This document shows positions 8,029 through 17,405 of a stretch of DNA of 64,000 nt, piece by piece. The notes beneath the pieces were generated by a model. It was not told where the DNA came from. It worked only from the letters and a program-made list of their open reading frames with translations, and searched no databases. Every line of letters starts with the position of its first letter. Position 1 is the first letter of the stretch. The stretch comes from Actinophytocola sp963729115. Lineage in GTDB: Bacteria; Actinomycetota; Actinomycetes; Mycobacteriales; Pseudonocardiaceae. The translations under genes and the position numbers were made by a program. The DNA is taken from positions 1,302,001 through 1,366,000 of the forward strand of contig CAVSMR010000003.1 in NCBI GenBank assembly GCA_963729115.1. The letters are read 5' to 3'.

Positions 8029-8776
8029 CGAGCTCCGGCAGCACCGTGCCCAGCCGGTCGCGCAGCACGAACGCGGCGAGCCGGTCGTACGGCGTCTCCG
8101 AGCCGTTGCAGATCACGACCGTCGCGCCGGCCCGGGCCGCCAGCCCGACCAGCCCGGCGGCCGGCTGCACCGCGAGCGAGCTGCCGACCGCGAGCATCAG
8201 GTCGCACGTCACCGCCGCCTCGCGTGCCCGGGCGAGCACGTCGACGTCGAGCGACTGACCGAACGAGATCGTCGCCGACTTGAGGATCCCGCCGCACACC
8301 AGGCACGGCGGGTCCGCCTCGCCGGCCTCGACCCGGTCCAGCGCCGCGCGCATCGGCCGCCGGTCCCCGCAGGACAGGCAGGCCGTGTCGAACATGGACC
8401 CGTGCAGCTCCACCACGAGGCCGGGGTCCGAGCCCGCCCGCTGGTGCAGCCGGTCGATGTTCTGCGTCAGGATCGCGTGCAGCCGCCCGGCCTCCTCGAG
8501 CGTCACCAGCGCGCGGTGCGCTGCGTTGGGCGGCGCGTCCCACACGGGGTGCGCGCGGCGCGCCTGCCACGACCGCAGCCGCACCTCGGGATCGTCGCGG
8601 TAGGCCGGCAGGCTCGACATCCGCTCGGCAGCCGGATCCTTGGTCCACAACCCGTCCGGCCCGCGGAAGTCGGGGATGCCGGACTCCGTGGAGATGCCGG
8701 CGCCGGACAGCACGGCGATCCGCGACGCCGCCGCGACGGCGGCGGCCGCGTCCGCGATCGAGTCCGCGGTCCTCAT
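8015..8776 (-). CDS. Sir2-family NAD-dependent protein deacylase (sirtuin)
   Basis: The protein has 253 residues. It removes acyl groups from lysine with NAD as co-substrate. The NAD-binding GAGIS is at residues 25-29, PDFRG at 35-39 and TQNID at 104-108, with the catalytic His in ELHG (H125). The structural zinc is held by C133, C136, C158 and C161. The start ATG at 8776 lies inside ATGA, overlapping the stop of the upstream PHP gene by 4 nt, so the two are probably translationally coupled. The residue after the catalytic region gives no clear class III (desuccinylase) signature. Confidence 0.93.
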   Translation of the reverse strand: MRTADSIADAAAAVAAASRIAVLSGAGISTESGIPDFRGPDGLWTKDPAAERMSSLPAYRDDPEVRLRSWQARRAHPVWDAPPNAAHRALVTLEEAGRLHAILTQNIDRLHQRAGSDPGLVVELHGSMFDTACLSCGDRRPMRAALDRVEAGEADPPCLVCGGILKSATISFGQSLDVDVLARAREAAVTCDLMLAVGSSLAVQPAAGLVGLAARAGATVVICNGSETPYDRLAAFVLRDRLGTVLPELVRGS

Positions 8777-9774
8777 CCGACCCACTCGAGCAGCTCGTCC
8801 GCGGTCTTGGTGTTGATCACCCGCTCGGCCGGCACGCCGCACTCCTCCGCCCGCTCGCAGCCGTAGGGCAGCCAGTCCAGCTGGCCCGGCGCGTGCGCGT
8901 CGCTGTCGACGGAGAAGACGCAGCCGGCCTCCAGCGCGAGCGCCAGTAGCCAGCGCGGCGGGTCCAGCCGGTCCGGCCTCGAGTTGATCTCCACGGCGAC
9001 GTTGTTGTCCCGGCACGCGGCGAACACCTCGGCCGCCTCGAACTCCGACTCCGGGCGGGGGCGGCCCTTGACCCGGCGGCCGGTGCAGTGGCCGAGGATG
9101 TCCGTGTGCGGGTTCTCGATCGCCGCCAGCATCCGCTTGGTCATCTCCGGCTTGGCCATCCGCAGCTTCGAGTGGACGCTCGCGACCACCACGTCGAGCC
9201 GGGCGAGGAGCTCCGGGGTCTGGTCCAGGCCGCCGGCGTCGAGGATGTCGACCTCGATGCCGGTCAGGATCCGGAACGGCGCGAGCTCGCGGTTGAGCTC
9301 CTCGACCACGTCGAGCTGGCGCGCCAACCGCTCGGCCGACAGTCCGTTCGCCACGGTCAGCCGGGGGGAGTGGTCGGTCAGCACCATCCAGTCGTGGCCC
9401 AGGAGTCTTGCCGTCTCCGCCATCTCGCGGATGGGACTGCCCCCGTCGGACCACTCCGAATGGGTGTGACAGTCCCCGCGCAGCTCCGCCCGCAGCGCCT
9501 CGCCGCCGGCGACCGGCTCGATGCCCCGTTCGAGCATGCGTGCCAGGTACGAGGGGGTGTCGCCGCGTGCGGCCTCGGTGATGACGCCGGCCGTGGACCG
9601 CCCGATGCCCGGCAGGTCGGTCAGCGTGCCGGCCCGCAGCCGGTCGGCCAGCTCCACGTCGGTCAGCCCGCTCACGACGCCCGCGGCACGCCGGAACGCC
9701 TGCACCTTGTGGGTGGGCTCACCAGCGCGTTCGAGCAGGAACGCGATCTGGCGAAGCGCGCGGTCGGGATCCAT
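8773..9774 (-). CDS. PHP-domain phosphoesterase with helix-hairpin-helix N terminus (PolX-like, polymerase lost)
   Basis: The 333 residues contain an N-terminal helical region (1-75) with a helix-hairpin-helix motif (LTDLPGIGRSTAGVI) like that of PolX family X polymerases, but no nucleotidyltransferase domain. The PHP domain follows, with metal ligands in DCHTHSEWSDG (101-111), TDHS (133-136), GIEVDIL, VASVHSKL, GHCTGR and FSVDSDAH. The PHP part of PolX is a metal-dependent exonuclease/phosphoesterase, so a nuclease or phosphatase acting on DNA ends or small phosphates is plausible. It is the first gene of a two-gene operon with the sirtuin. Confidence 0.85.
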   Translation of the reverse strand: MDPDRALRQIAFLLERAGEPTHKVQAFRRAAGVVSGLTDVELADRLRAGTLTDLPGIGRSTAGVITEAARGDTPSYLARMLERGIEPVAGGEALRAELRGDCHTHSEWSDGGSPIREMAETARLLGHDWMVLTDHSPRLTVANGLSAERLARQLDVVEELNRELAPFRILTGIEVDILDAGGLDQTPELLARLDVVVASVHSKLRMAKPEMTKRMLAAIENPHTDILGHCTGRRVKGRPRPESEFEAAEVFAACRDNNVAVEINSRPDRLDPPRWLLALALEAGCVFSVDSDAHAPGQLDWLPYGCERAEECGVPAERVINTKTADELLEWVG

Positions 9775-9989
9775 TCAGCCCACCTGTTCGCGCTCGAGCG
9801 GGCTAGTGGCAGACTCGTGGGTGGCCGGGTTTTGGCTACGCATACGACCATGATTCCGGATCGGGTAGTCGCGGAGCCTTACGGCTCGTATCCTGGGGGG
9901 TGACGTCCCCGGAGTGGGGCGCCCGCCGGGTCCGGCGGACTGACCGTGAGAGCCCGGCGCCCGTGACAGCTGTGCCGGAGGAGGAACGA

Positions 9990-10400
9990 ATGCCACTCTC
10001 CGAGCACGAGCAGCGACTGCTCGACCAGATTGAGCGTGCGCTTTACGCCGAGGATCCCAAGTTCGCATCCACGGTTCGCGGTGCGCGCCTGCGCCGCCCA
10101 TCACGGCGCCGCCGCCTTCAGGGCATCGCGCTGTTCGTCCTGGGTGTCGCTCTTCTGGTGCTGGGAGTGATCCTGCCGCTGAAGCCTGGCGGCGTCCCGG
10201 TGGTCAGTTTGCTCGGCTTCCTGGTCATGTTCCTGGGTGCGCTGCTCACGCTGTCCGCCTTGCGAAACGGCGGCGGCGAGGGCGAGGAGGGCGCCGGGGA
10301 GTCCGGTGGGGGCGGGTCGGGGTCCCCCAAAGCACGCCGCAGCTCCTTCTCCCAGCGGATGGAGGACCGCTTCCGCAAGCGGTTCGACGAGGGGCCATAG
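9990..10400 (+). CDS. DUF3040 membrane protein
   Basis: A 136-residue protein with the DUF3040 opening MPLSEHEQRLLDQIERALYA and the phrase DPKFA. A basic stretch (residues 30-42) and two transmembrane helices follow (about 44-64 and 68-88), then a Gly/Glu-rich and a basic tail. GGAGGAA upstream of the ATG at 9990 is a strong ribosome site. DUF3040 genes are commonly found near mraZ in mycobacteria and relatives, consistent with the position here. The function is unknown. Confidence 0.88.
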   Translation: MPLSEHEQRLLDQIERALYAEDPKFASTVRGARLRRPSRRRRLQGIALFVLGVALLVLGVILPLKPGGVPVVSLLGFLVMFLGALLTLSALRNGGGEGEEGAGESGGGGSGSPKARRSSFSQRMEDRFRKRFDEGP

Positions 10401-10416
10401 CCACGCTTCGTGATCG

Positions 10417-10450
10417 GATCGCCGGGGGCCACGCTTGGCACCCGGCGATC
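10417..10450 (+). terminator. Strong hairpin terminator after the DUF3040 gene
   Basis: Perfect 10-bp arms GATCGCCGGG (10417-10426) and CCCGGCGATC (10441-10450), extended inward by GCC/GGC, begin 16 nt after the DUF3040 stop. There is no U tract. It separates DUF3040 from the aldehyde dehydrogenase gene. Confidence 0.7.
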
Positions 10451-10544
10451 ACTTGTGCGTGACATCGACCGCATCGCGAGTGTTTTCCAAGGCCGCGTGA
10501 GGCAACATCGGAACGGCACCCCCAACGATTGATGGAGGTTTGCC

Positions 10545-12116
10545 GTGGCTCTGCGGATCCCCGAACACGCACAGTGGACGCGCCTGGCCGAACGGGTCGC
10601 CAAGGTGGCCCCCGCCGGATTCGCCGGCGACCGGCTGCGCAACCTGTACGACGGACGCTGGCAGGACGCGGGCGAGCGCTCCCCGATGATCACCCCGGTC
10701 GACCAGACGGGCCTCGGCCAGCTGTCCAAAGTGGACGAACCGACCGCGCTGAAGGCGGTCGCCGCGGCCCAGCAGCAGCACCGGGCGTGGGCGAAGGTGC
10801 CGCTGGCGGACCGCAAGGCGCGGGTGAGCGCCGCGGTCGAGGCGATGACCGGCGTCCGCGACGACCTGGCCCTGCTGCTCGCGTGGGAGATCGGCAAGCC
10901 GTGGAAGCTCGCGTGCGCCGACGTGGACCGTGCCCTCGACGGCGTGCGCTGGTACCTCGAGCACATCGACGAGATGCTCGCCACCGACGCGCAGGGCCGG
11001 CCCTTCGAGCGGACCCCGCTGTCCGGCCCCGTCAGCAACATCGCGAGCTGGAACTACCCGATGTCGGTGCTGGTGCACGCCGAGCTGGTGCAGCTGCTGG
11101 CCGGCAACGCGGTGCTGGCCAAGACGCCGACGCAGGGCGGCGCGGTCTGCCTGACCGTCGCGCACGCGCTGATGAACGACGCCGGCCTGCCGGTCACCCT
11201 GGTCTCCGGTGACGGCTCGAAGCTCTCCGGCGCGCTCGTGCGCTCGATGGAGCTCGGCGCCCTCGCGTTCGTGGGCGGCCGGGACAACGGCGGCAAGGTC
11301 GCGGCCCAGCTCGTCGACACCGGCAAGCGGCACATGCTCGAGCAGGAGGGCCTGAACTGCTGGGGCATCTGGGAGTTCTCCGACTGGGCGGGCCTGTCGG
11401 CGCACCTGAAGAAGGGCTTCGAGTACGCCAAGCAGCGCTGCACGGCCTACCCGCGGTTCGTGGTCCAGCGCGGCCTGGTCGACGCCTTCCTCGCCACCTA
11501 CCTGCCCGTGGTCCAGTCGATCCGGTTCGGCCACCCGCTCGCGGTCGAGTCCGACGGCAAGAAGGCCGAGCTGCCGGTGCTGGACTTCGGCCCGATGATC
11601 TCCGCGACCAAGGCGACCGACCTGCGCAAGCGGGTCGACGAGGCGCTGCACCACGGCGCCGTGCCGCTCTACCGCGGCTCGCTCGACCAGGGCCGGTTCA
11701 TGCCGGGCCAGGACACCTCGGCCTACGTCGCGCCGACCACGCTGCTGGCGCCGCCCGGGGCGAGCCGGCTCATGCACGAGGAGCCGTTCGGCCCGGTGGA
11801 CACGATCGTCGTGGTGGACACGAAGGCCGAGCTGCTCGCGCAGATGAACGCGTCCAACGGCGCGCTCGTCGCGAGCATCGCCTGCGACGACCCGGAGCTC
11901 GCCGACGGGCTCGCCCAGCACGTGCAGGCGTTCAAGGTCGGCGTGAACAAGCCGCGCTCCCGGGGCGACCGCGAGGAGCCGTTCGGCGGCCGCGGCGGCT
12001 CGTGGAAGGGCGCCTTCGTCGGCGGCGTGCACCTGGTGCACGCGGTCACCCAGGGCCCGGCGGACGAGCTGCTGTACGGGAACTTCCCGGACTACAACCG
12101 CTACCCCGCCGTGTGA
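10545..12116 (+). CDS. Aldehyde dehydrogenase superfamily protein, divergent
   Basis: NAD(P)-dependent oxidation of an aldehyde to an acid is the family reaction. In these 523 residues the oxyanion Asn is in SWNYP (N170), the cofactor Lys is K193 in VLAKTP, and the catalytic Cys is C299 in AKQRCTAYP. The usual ELGGK-type glutamate motif is replaced by LEQEGLNCWG (E266/E268), so this is an unusual subgroup. EEPFGP is conserved. The substrate cannot be predicted. GATGGAGG lies 5-10 nt before the GTG start. It is monocistronic, between the terminator and the convergent transglutaminase operon. Confidence 0.85.
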   Translation: MALRIPEHAQWTRLAERVAKVAPAGFAGDRLRNLYDGRWQDAGERSPMITPVDQTGLGQLSKVDEPTALKAVAAAQQQHRAWAKVPLADRKARVSAAVEAMTGVRDDLALLLAWEIGKPWKLACADVDRALDGVRWYLEHIDEMLATDAQGRPFERTPLSGPVSNIASWNYPMSVLVHAELVQLLAGNAVLAKTPTQGGAVCLTVAHALMNDAGLPVTLVSGDGSKLSGALVRSMELGALAFVGGRDNGGKVAAQLVDTGKRHMLEQEGLNCWGIWEFSDWAGLSAHLKKGFEYAKQRCTAYPRFVVQRGLVDAFLATYLPVVQSIRFGHPLAVESDGKKAELPVLDFGPMISATKATDLRKRVDEALHHGAVPLYRGSLDQGRFMPGQDTSAYVAPTTLLAPPGASRLMHEEPFGPVDTIVVVDTKAELLAQMNASNGALVASIACDDPELADGLAQHVQAFKVGVNKPRSRGDREEPFGGRGGSWKGAFVGGVHLVHAVTQGPADELLYGNFPDYNRYPAV

Positions 12117-12140
12117 GTCGCGGTGTGATGTGAGCCGGCG

Positions 12141-14594
12141 CTAGTCCTTGCGGCGCCGGACGACCGAGCGGGGGAGGAGCCGGCCCTTCCAGTCCAGCGG
12201 ATCCGTGCTCCGCATGCCCGCGACGACGGTGTCGAAGGCCTCGCCCAGCTTCGGGTCCGATGCGGTGCTCCCGCCGTACCAGGAGCGCTCGACCTCGCTG
12301 ACGACCGTGCGCAGGGCCACCCGCCCGTGGTCGTCCAGGCCGTGTTCGGTGGCCAGGCGCCGCGCGGTGATCCGCACCGTCTCCGTCGTGTTGACCTCCG
12401 CGCCCCGGTCGGCCGACTCGGCGAGCAGCTCCGTCCACGCGGACGTCGCCGCGGCCGGGCCGTTGTGGTGCACCTCGTGGCGGCGGCGCAGCCGCTGGCG
12501 TTCGCGCACCAGCCCGGGCGCGCCCGCGAGCAGCAGCACCACGACGAGCAGCGCCAGCCAGAACGAGACGAGCGCCGCGGCGAGCACGAGCGTCAGGATC
12601 CAGCCACCGGCCGCGAGCGGGAGCGTCAGCTTCCGCCGGCGGCCCGTCGCCGCGAGTGCGGTCAGCACGCCCGACACCACGGCCAGCGCGAGGACGGTCA
12701 GCCACGGCCAGCTCGGCGAGTTGTCCTGCTGGTCGTCGGCACCGTCGGCGCCGGCCTGCTGGTTCTGCTGGTCCTCCTTGTTCGCCTCCGCGCCGGACGA
12801 CGGCGCCGGGGCCCGCGAGCTCTGCTCGGCGCGGTTCGGGTCGTCCTCGGGGCCCGCCGGGCCGCTCTCCGACACGTACGGCGGCGTGTAGGTCGTGCCG
12901 TCGGTCAGGGGCGTGGGGTCGAACTGCATCCAGCCGATGGGCGGGAAGAACACCTCGACCCACGCGTGCGCGTTCTGCGTGGTGATCGAGCGGTAGTCGC
13001 CGGACTTGAACCCGGCCGTGTAGCCCATGGCCACCCGCGAGGGGATGCCCGCCGCGCGCAGCAGGATCGCCATCGACGACGCGTACTGCTCGCAGAATCC
13101 GGTCTTGCTGCGGAAGAGGAAGTCGACGAGCGCGTCCTCGTCGCTGCCGGCCGCGGTCTGCGTCTCGTAGGAGAACCCGTTGCTGGTGGCGAAGTAGGCC
13201 TGGATCGCCCGCACCTTGTCGAACATGGAGCCGCGGCCCGCGGTCAGCCGGTCGGCCAGCTGCTGCACGCGCGGCTGGATGTTGTCCGCGGCGAGGTAGC
13301 GCGGGTCGATCTCGCCCGTGATCGGCGGGCGCGCCCGGCGCAGCTGCTCCCCGCTGGGCAGGCTGAGGTCGGTCTCCTCGGTGTACTTGGGCAGCGTCAG
13401 CTCGCTCGCGGCGTAGAGCATGCCGCTGGACGGGTCGTAGCGGACGCTGTCGGGCAGGTCGTGCATCCGCCGCGGGGTGCCGAACACCGGCGCCCACTTG
13501 TCCGTGGAGTTGACCGGCTCGATCTCGATGTCGACGGTGTCCGCCGACGGGCCGGCGCTCTCCTGCCCGGTCGGCAGCGGCAGCTCACCGCCGATGGACA
13601 CGCCCCGCGGCAGCTGGTTCGCGCCGCCCCAGCCCCCGTTGCTGTCGAAGTCGGCGAGCGTGAGCGCGCGCAGGTAGCGGCCGTCCTCGCCGAGCCCGCG
13701 CACGCGGAACAGCTCGACGTTGCCGTCCTGGTCGAGCATGCCGCGCAGCTGCGTGAACGGGTTGAGGCCCAGGCCGCCCTGGCCGGCGCCGCCCTGGCCG
13801 CCCGGCAGCTGGCCGACGGTCCCGATGAACGTGACCGTGGCGCCCGCGAACAACGCGATCGCCACCGCGCCGGACACGAGCGAGGCCGGCGATCCGACGC
13901 CGCCGCCGGTGCCCTGCACGATCGGGCGGTTGCGCCACTGCTGGTGCCGGTGCGCGCCGTCCACGGCGAGCAGCGCCGCGAAGGAGACCGCGCCGAGCAC
14001 GAACGCCCACCACGGCAGCATCTCGTCGGCGAGCGAGGCCGGGACCGCGTACACGCACAGCAGCACCAGCCCGCACGCGGCCGGCGTGCCCGCGGAGACC
14101 GCGAGGGTGTCGACCAGCACGGCCACCAGCCCGATCGCGACCACGACCAGGCACAGCACGGCCTGGGTGGGTTCGACCGGTGGCACACCCGTCCGCACGA
14201 CCTCGATGGACGTGCGCAGCACCTCGCCCAGATCACCCAGCGCCGTCGGGCCCGGGAACAGGCCGAACACGGCGCTGTCGGTGAACAGCGCGACGAGCAG
14301 GCACAGCAACGCGAACATCTGCGCGAAGCCGACCACGAGGATCGGCGTGCGCACCGCACGCAGGCCCAGGCCGACCGCGGTGATCACGGTGACCGCCACG
14401 CCGGCGTAGCCCCACCACCGCAGCCCGTCGATCACGCCCGCGAGCGCGAGCGAGGCGCACAACGTGGTGACCGCGGCGACGACCGGCGTCACGGTCATCG
14501 ACCACTGCTGGGAGGTGAGCTCGTTCCCGGTGGTCGGCGCGGGTGGCGGACCGTCCATGGTGGGCCGGTTCCGCGTTGGCATGGGTGCGGTCAC
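12141..14594 (-). CDS. Membrane transglutaminase-like protein (TgpA family)
   Basis: The protein has 817 residues. An N-terminal DUF3488-type membrane part with several transmembrane helices (about residues 30-230) precedes an external transglutaminase-core domain with a complete Cys-His-Asp triad: C501 (TGFCEQYA), H543 (NAHAWVEV) and D559 (QFDPTP). A low-complexity linker, one more pair of helices and a cytoplasmic DUF4129-like tail follow. GTG at 14594 overlaps the DUF58 stop (GTGA), indicating coupling. In this family the triad is thought to cleave or cross-link envelope proteins, but the substrate is unknown. It is the last gene of the moxR operon. Confidence 0.9.
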   Translation of the reverse strand: MTAPMPTRNRPTMDGPPPAPTTGNELTSQQWSMTVTPVVAAVTTLCASLALAGVIDGLRWWGYAGVAVTVITAVGLGLRAVRTPILVVGFAQMFALLCLLVALFTDSAVFGLFPGPTALGDLGEVLRTSIEVVRTGVPPVEPTQAVLCLVVVAIGLVAVLVDTLAVSAGTPAACGLVLLCVYAVPASLADEMLPWWAFVLGAVSFAALLAVDGAHRHQQWRNRPIVQGTGGGVGSPASLVSGAVAIALFAGATVTFIGTVGQLPGGQGGAGQGGLGLNPFTQLRGMLDQDGNVELFRVRGLGEDGRYLRALTLADFDSNGGWGGANQLPRGVSIGGELPLPTGQESAGPSADTVDIEIEPVNSTDKWAPVFGTPRRMHDLPDSVRYDPSSGMLYAASELTLPKYTEETDLSLPSGEQLRRARPPITGEIDPRYLAADNIQPRVQQLADRLTAGRGSMFDKVRAIQAYFATSNGFSYETQTAAGSDEDALVDFLFRSKTGFCEQYASSMAILLRAAGIPSRVAMGYTAGFKSGDYRSITTQNAHAWVEVFFPPIGWMQFDPTPLTDGTTYTPPYVSESGPAGPEDDPNRAEQSSRAPAPSSGAEANKEDQQNQQAGADGADDQQDNSPSWPWLTVLALAVVSGVLTALAATGRRRKLTLPLAAGGWILTLVLAAALVSFWLALLVVVLLLAGAPGLVRERQRLRRRHEVHHNGPAAATSAWTELLAESADRGAEVNTTETVRITARRLATEHGLDDHGRVALRTVVSEVERSWYGGSTASDPKLGEAFDTVVAGMRSTDPLDWKGRLLPRSVVRRRKD

Positions 14595-15880
14595 TGGCCC
14601 GCTCCGGAGATCATGGCGCCCGCCCGGGAGCCGTGGGTTCGGCAGAGGGTGGCCCAGACGGCGGTCATCGGCAGGTTCGGGCGGGCGACCGTGACGCCCC
14701 AGCCCGCGCCGCGCAGCAGCGCGGTGGCTCCGTCGATGTCGGTGGCCTCGCTCTCGGTGTCCGCCCCGGAGCCGCCCCAGGCCGCGGTGTCGAGCAGGAC
14801 CGCGAGGCTGCGGCTGCCCCGGGAGCGCTGGCCCACGAGCTGGCTGAGCGAGTCCGGCGTGGAGGCACCCAGGATCGCGATCAGCTCCTGGCCGTGCCCG
14901 GCGTCGTTGAGCGCGCCGATCTCGTGCTGGGGGGTGGCCTGCAGCGCGGCGAGCGCGTCGAGGACCGCGTTGTCGTTGTGCGAACCGTCGCCGGTGTCGC
15001 TGACGATCAGCCGCCCGCTCTCGGTCACCAGCCGGATCCGCTGGCCGTAGCGGTGCAGGTGCAGGCAGATGCTCGCGGCGAACGACACCGCCCACTCCAT
15101 CGACGAGGTCGTGCCGGTGCCGCGGTGCGCACCCGCGCGGTGGTCGAGCAGCACGGTGGTGCCGCCGCGCCACGGCCGCTCCTCGACGCGCACCATCATC
15201 TCGTCGCGCTTGGCGGTGGAGCGCCAGTGGACCTTGCGCAGGTCGTCGCCCTGCCGGTACGGGCGCACGATCGCGTCGTCCTCGCCCTGCCCGGCGGCCA
15301 GCCGCACCGACCCGTCGTCGCCGGAGCCGAGCCCGGACCCGCCGGGCACGCCGGCCAGCTTCACGATGCGGGGCACGACGATCAGCCGCGAGGTGTGCGC
15401 GAGCTCCCGCTCGAACTCGGCGAGGCCGAACGGGTCGGTGATCGTCGCCTTGAGCGGGCCGAGCTGCTGGATGCCGCGCAGCATCGGCTGCACCGCGTAC
15501 CGCAGCCGGGTGCCGGTGTGCCGGGGCAGGTGCTCGATCAGGAAGCGGGGCTTGCCGCCCAGCGAGTACGGCACACCGTCGGCGACCAGCAGGCCACCCG
15601 TCGGCAGCCGGCCTGTGCTGCGGATGTGCAGGGACACCTCGGCGCGCCCGCCGACCGGCACCCGGATCGGCACGATCTGGCGCTGCGCGTGCAGCCCGAC
15701 CCGCGCCACCGCGGTGAGGAAGCAGACGAGCAGGGGCAGCGCCACCACGAACACCGACACCCGCAGCAGGTCCCGCTCGTTGAGGATGAACGAGCAGAGC
15801 GCGGCGGCGAGCCCGGCGGCCAGCAGGCACCGGCCGCGCGTGGTCAGCCCGGACAGCGCACCGCGCACCGGCCGCGCCAC
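14591..15880 (-). CDS. DUF58 protein (von Willebrand-like, MoxR partner)
   Basis: The 429 residues hold two N-terminal transmembrane helices (about 17-60), a beta-rich domain and the DUF58 signature (RPYRQGDDLRKVHWRSTAKRDEMMVRV), followed by a vWA-like fold with no complete MIDAS (LLDHRAG replaces DxSxS). DUF58 proteins accompany MoxR ATPases and are probably clients or adaptors in the assembly of envelope or metal-containing complexes. The GTG start lies 2 nt after the moxR stop. Confidence 0.9.
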   Translation of the reverse strand: MARPVRGALSGLTTRGRCLLAAGLAAALCSFILNERDLLRVSVFVVALPLLVCFLTAVARVGLHAQRQIVPIRVPVGGRAEVSLHIRSTGRLPTGGLLVADGVPYSLGGKPRFLIEHLPRHTGTRLRYAVQPMLRGIQQLGPLKATITDPFGLAEFERELAHTSRLIVVPRIVKLAGVPGGSGLGSGDDGSVRLAAGQGEDDAIVRPYRQGDDLRKVHWRSTAKRDEMMVRVEERPWRGGTTVLLDHRAGAHRGTGTTSSMEWAVSFAASICLHLHRYGQRIRLVTESGRLIVSDTGDGSHNDNAVLDALAALQATPQHEIGALNDAGHGQELIAILGASTPDSLSQLVGQRSRGSRSLAVLLDTAAWGGSGADTESEATDIDGATALLRGAGWGVTVARPNLPMTAVWATLCRTHGSRAGAMISGAGQ

Positions 15881-15882
15881 GG

Positions 15883-16980
15883 TCAGCGGTTCCTGGCCCA
15901 GTGGGCGTTCGGGTCCGGTGCCGCCTGGGGCACCGGCACCCGCTGCACGAGCGAGCGGATCAGCTCGGCGCTCGAGCGGCGGCTCGCCTGCGCCTCGGGG
16001 GTCAGCACGAGCCGGTGCGCGAGGACCGGCACGGCCACCGCGTGGATGTCGTCGGGAACCACGAAGTCACGCCCGGACAGGGCCGCCTGCGCGCGGGCCG
16101 CGCGGACGAGGTGCAGCGTGGACCGGGGCGAGGCGCCGATGCGGATCTCGGGCAGCCGCCGGGTGGTCGACACGAGCTCGACGGCGTAGCGCCGGATGTC
16201 GGGGGAGAGCTTGACCGAGCGGACCGTCTCGATCAGCTTGCGCACCTGGTCGGCGCGCGACACGGGCTGCAGGTCCGCGAGCGGGTTGTGCGCGGCGTGC
16301 TCGTCGACCATCGCGAGCTCGGCGGCCGGGTCGGGGTAGCCGATCGACACCCGGGCGGTGAACCGGTCGCGCTGGGCCTCGGGCAGCGCGTAGGTGCCCT
16401 CCATCTCGATGGGGTTCTGGGTCGCGATGACCATGAACGGCGCCTCGAGCTGGTAGGTGTTGGTGTCGACGGTGACCTGCTCCTCCTCCATGCACTCGAG
16501 CAGCGCCGACTGCGTCTTGGGCGAGGCGCGGTTGATCTCGTCGCCGACCACGATGTTGGCGAACACGGGGCCGGGCCGGAACTCGAACTCGTTGGTCTGC
16601 CGGTTGAAGATCGACACACCCGTCACGTCGCTGGGCAACAGGTCGGGCGTGAACTGGATGCGGCTGACCGTGCAGTCGATCGAGCGGGCGAGCGCCTTGG
16701 CGAGCGACGTCTTGCCGACCCCCGGCACGTCCTCGACCAGCAGGTGTCCTTCGGCGAGGAGCGTGACGAGCGCGATGCGCACCACCTCCGGCTTGCCCAC
16801 CAGCACTCGCTCGACGTTCGCCGCGATCCGCTGGGCGGTCGCGTTGAGCTCGTCGAGGGGGGAGGCGGGCCGGTAGTGGTTGTTGCCTGCGGCCTCGGCC
16901 GAATGCCCCGAGTATTGGTCTCCGCCAGACGCTGCGTAGGGGTTTCCGGGCAGCGCCGATGGCGGCGTACTGGACGTCAC
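15883..16980 (-). CDS. MoxR-family AAA+ ATPase
   Basis: This 365-residue chaperone-like AAA+ ATPase carries Walker A GVGKTSLAK, Walker B VVGDEINRA, sensor 1 ATQNPIEMEGTY and the arginine-finger region PEAQRDRF. An unstructured N terminus of about 40 residues precedes the core. The GTG at 16980 has an AGGAGG ribosome site 5 nt upstream. It is the first gene of the MoxR-DUF58-TgpA operon, which is typical of actinobacteria. The operon diverges from mraZ. Confidence 0.93.
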   Translation of the reverse strand: MTSSTPPSALPGNPYAASGGDQYSGHSAEAAGNNHYRPASPLDELNATAQRIAANVERVLVGKPEVVRIALVTLLAEGHLLVEDVPGVGKTSLAKALARSIDCTVSRIQFTPDLLPSDVTGVSIFNRQTNEFEFRPGPVFANIVVGDEINRASPKTQSALLECMEEEQVTVDTNTYQLEAPFMVIATQNPIEMEGTYALPEAQRDRFTARVSIGYPDPAAELAMVDEHAAHNPLADLQPVSRADQVRKLIETVRSVKLSPDIRRYAVELVSTTRRLPEIRIGASPRSTLHLVRAARAQAALSGRDFVVPDDIHAVAVPVLAHRLVLTPEAQASRRSSAELIRSLVQRVPVPQAAPDPNAHWARNR

Positions 16981-17377
16981 GCGACCTCCTGGAGCTCAAT
17001 CTGGAGCGCAAGCCTTCTCTGGAGTGTGTCAAACCGCTGAGAAGTCTGTGCGCCCTCCATTGTCTACGCCTTCCCCGCAGTTCGTGTTGCGGATCTTCGG
17101 AAATCGGTCGCCGGCCGCACACGGCTCGCACAGCGTCCCCCACGTCCCCCCACCGGCCGTCCCACGACACCCCCCGGCGTCCCCACAACGCCCCCCGGTG
17201 CCCCCTCGCGAGCCATGTTCGCAAGACGCATGGGGCCGTCCGAGGTTGGTCAGTGCCATGCGGCGGTGTCCCCGGGCCACCCGGTCGGCGGGGTCCGCCA
17301 CAATCCCCCACCTTCAACCCCCGGCTGCCACCAGCGGAAACGTTGGTTGCGACCCGATCAACACGGTGATTTCGTCG
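16981..17377. other. Divergent control region between moxR and mraZ
   Basis: About 400 bases with no supported gene. On the reverse strand TTGACA near 17030 is a possible -35 for the moxR operon, but a matching -10 is unclear. A C-rich, purine-poor stretch (17130-17210) and an open forward frame that merges into mraZ look non-coding. Confidence 0.4.
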
Positions 17378-17405
17378 TTGACTGTGGAGAAAAGTGGGGT
17401 ACGGT
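17378..17405 (+). promoter_or_regulatory. Candidate mraZ (dcw) promoter
   Basis: TTGACT at 17378-17383 and TACGGT at 17400-17405, with a 16-nt spacer, are the best sigma-70-like pair upstream of mraZ. The MraZ-type boxes overlap the spacer and extend downstream, so bound MraZ should block initiation. Confidence 0.5.
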
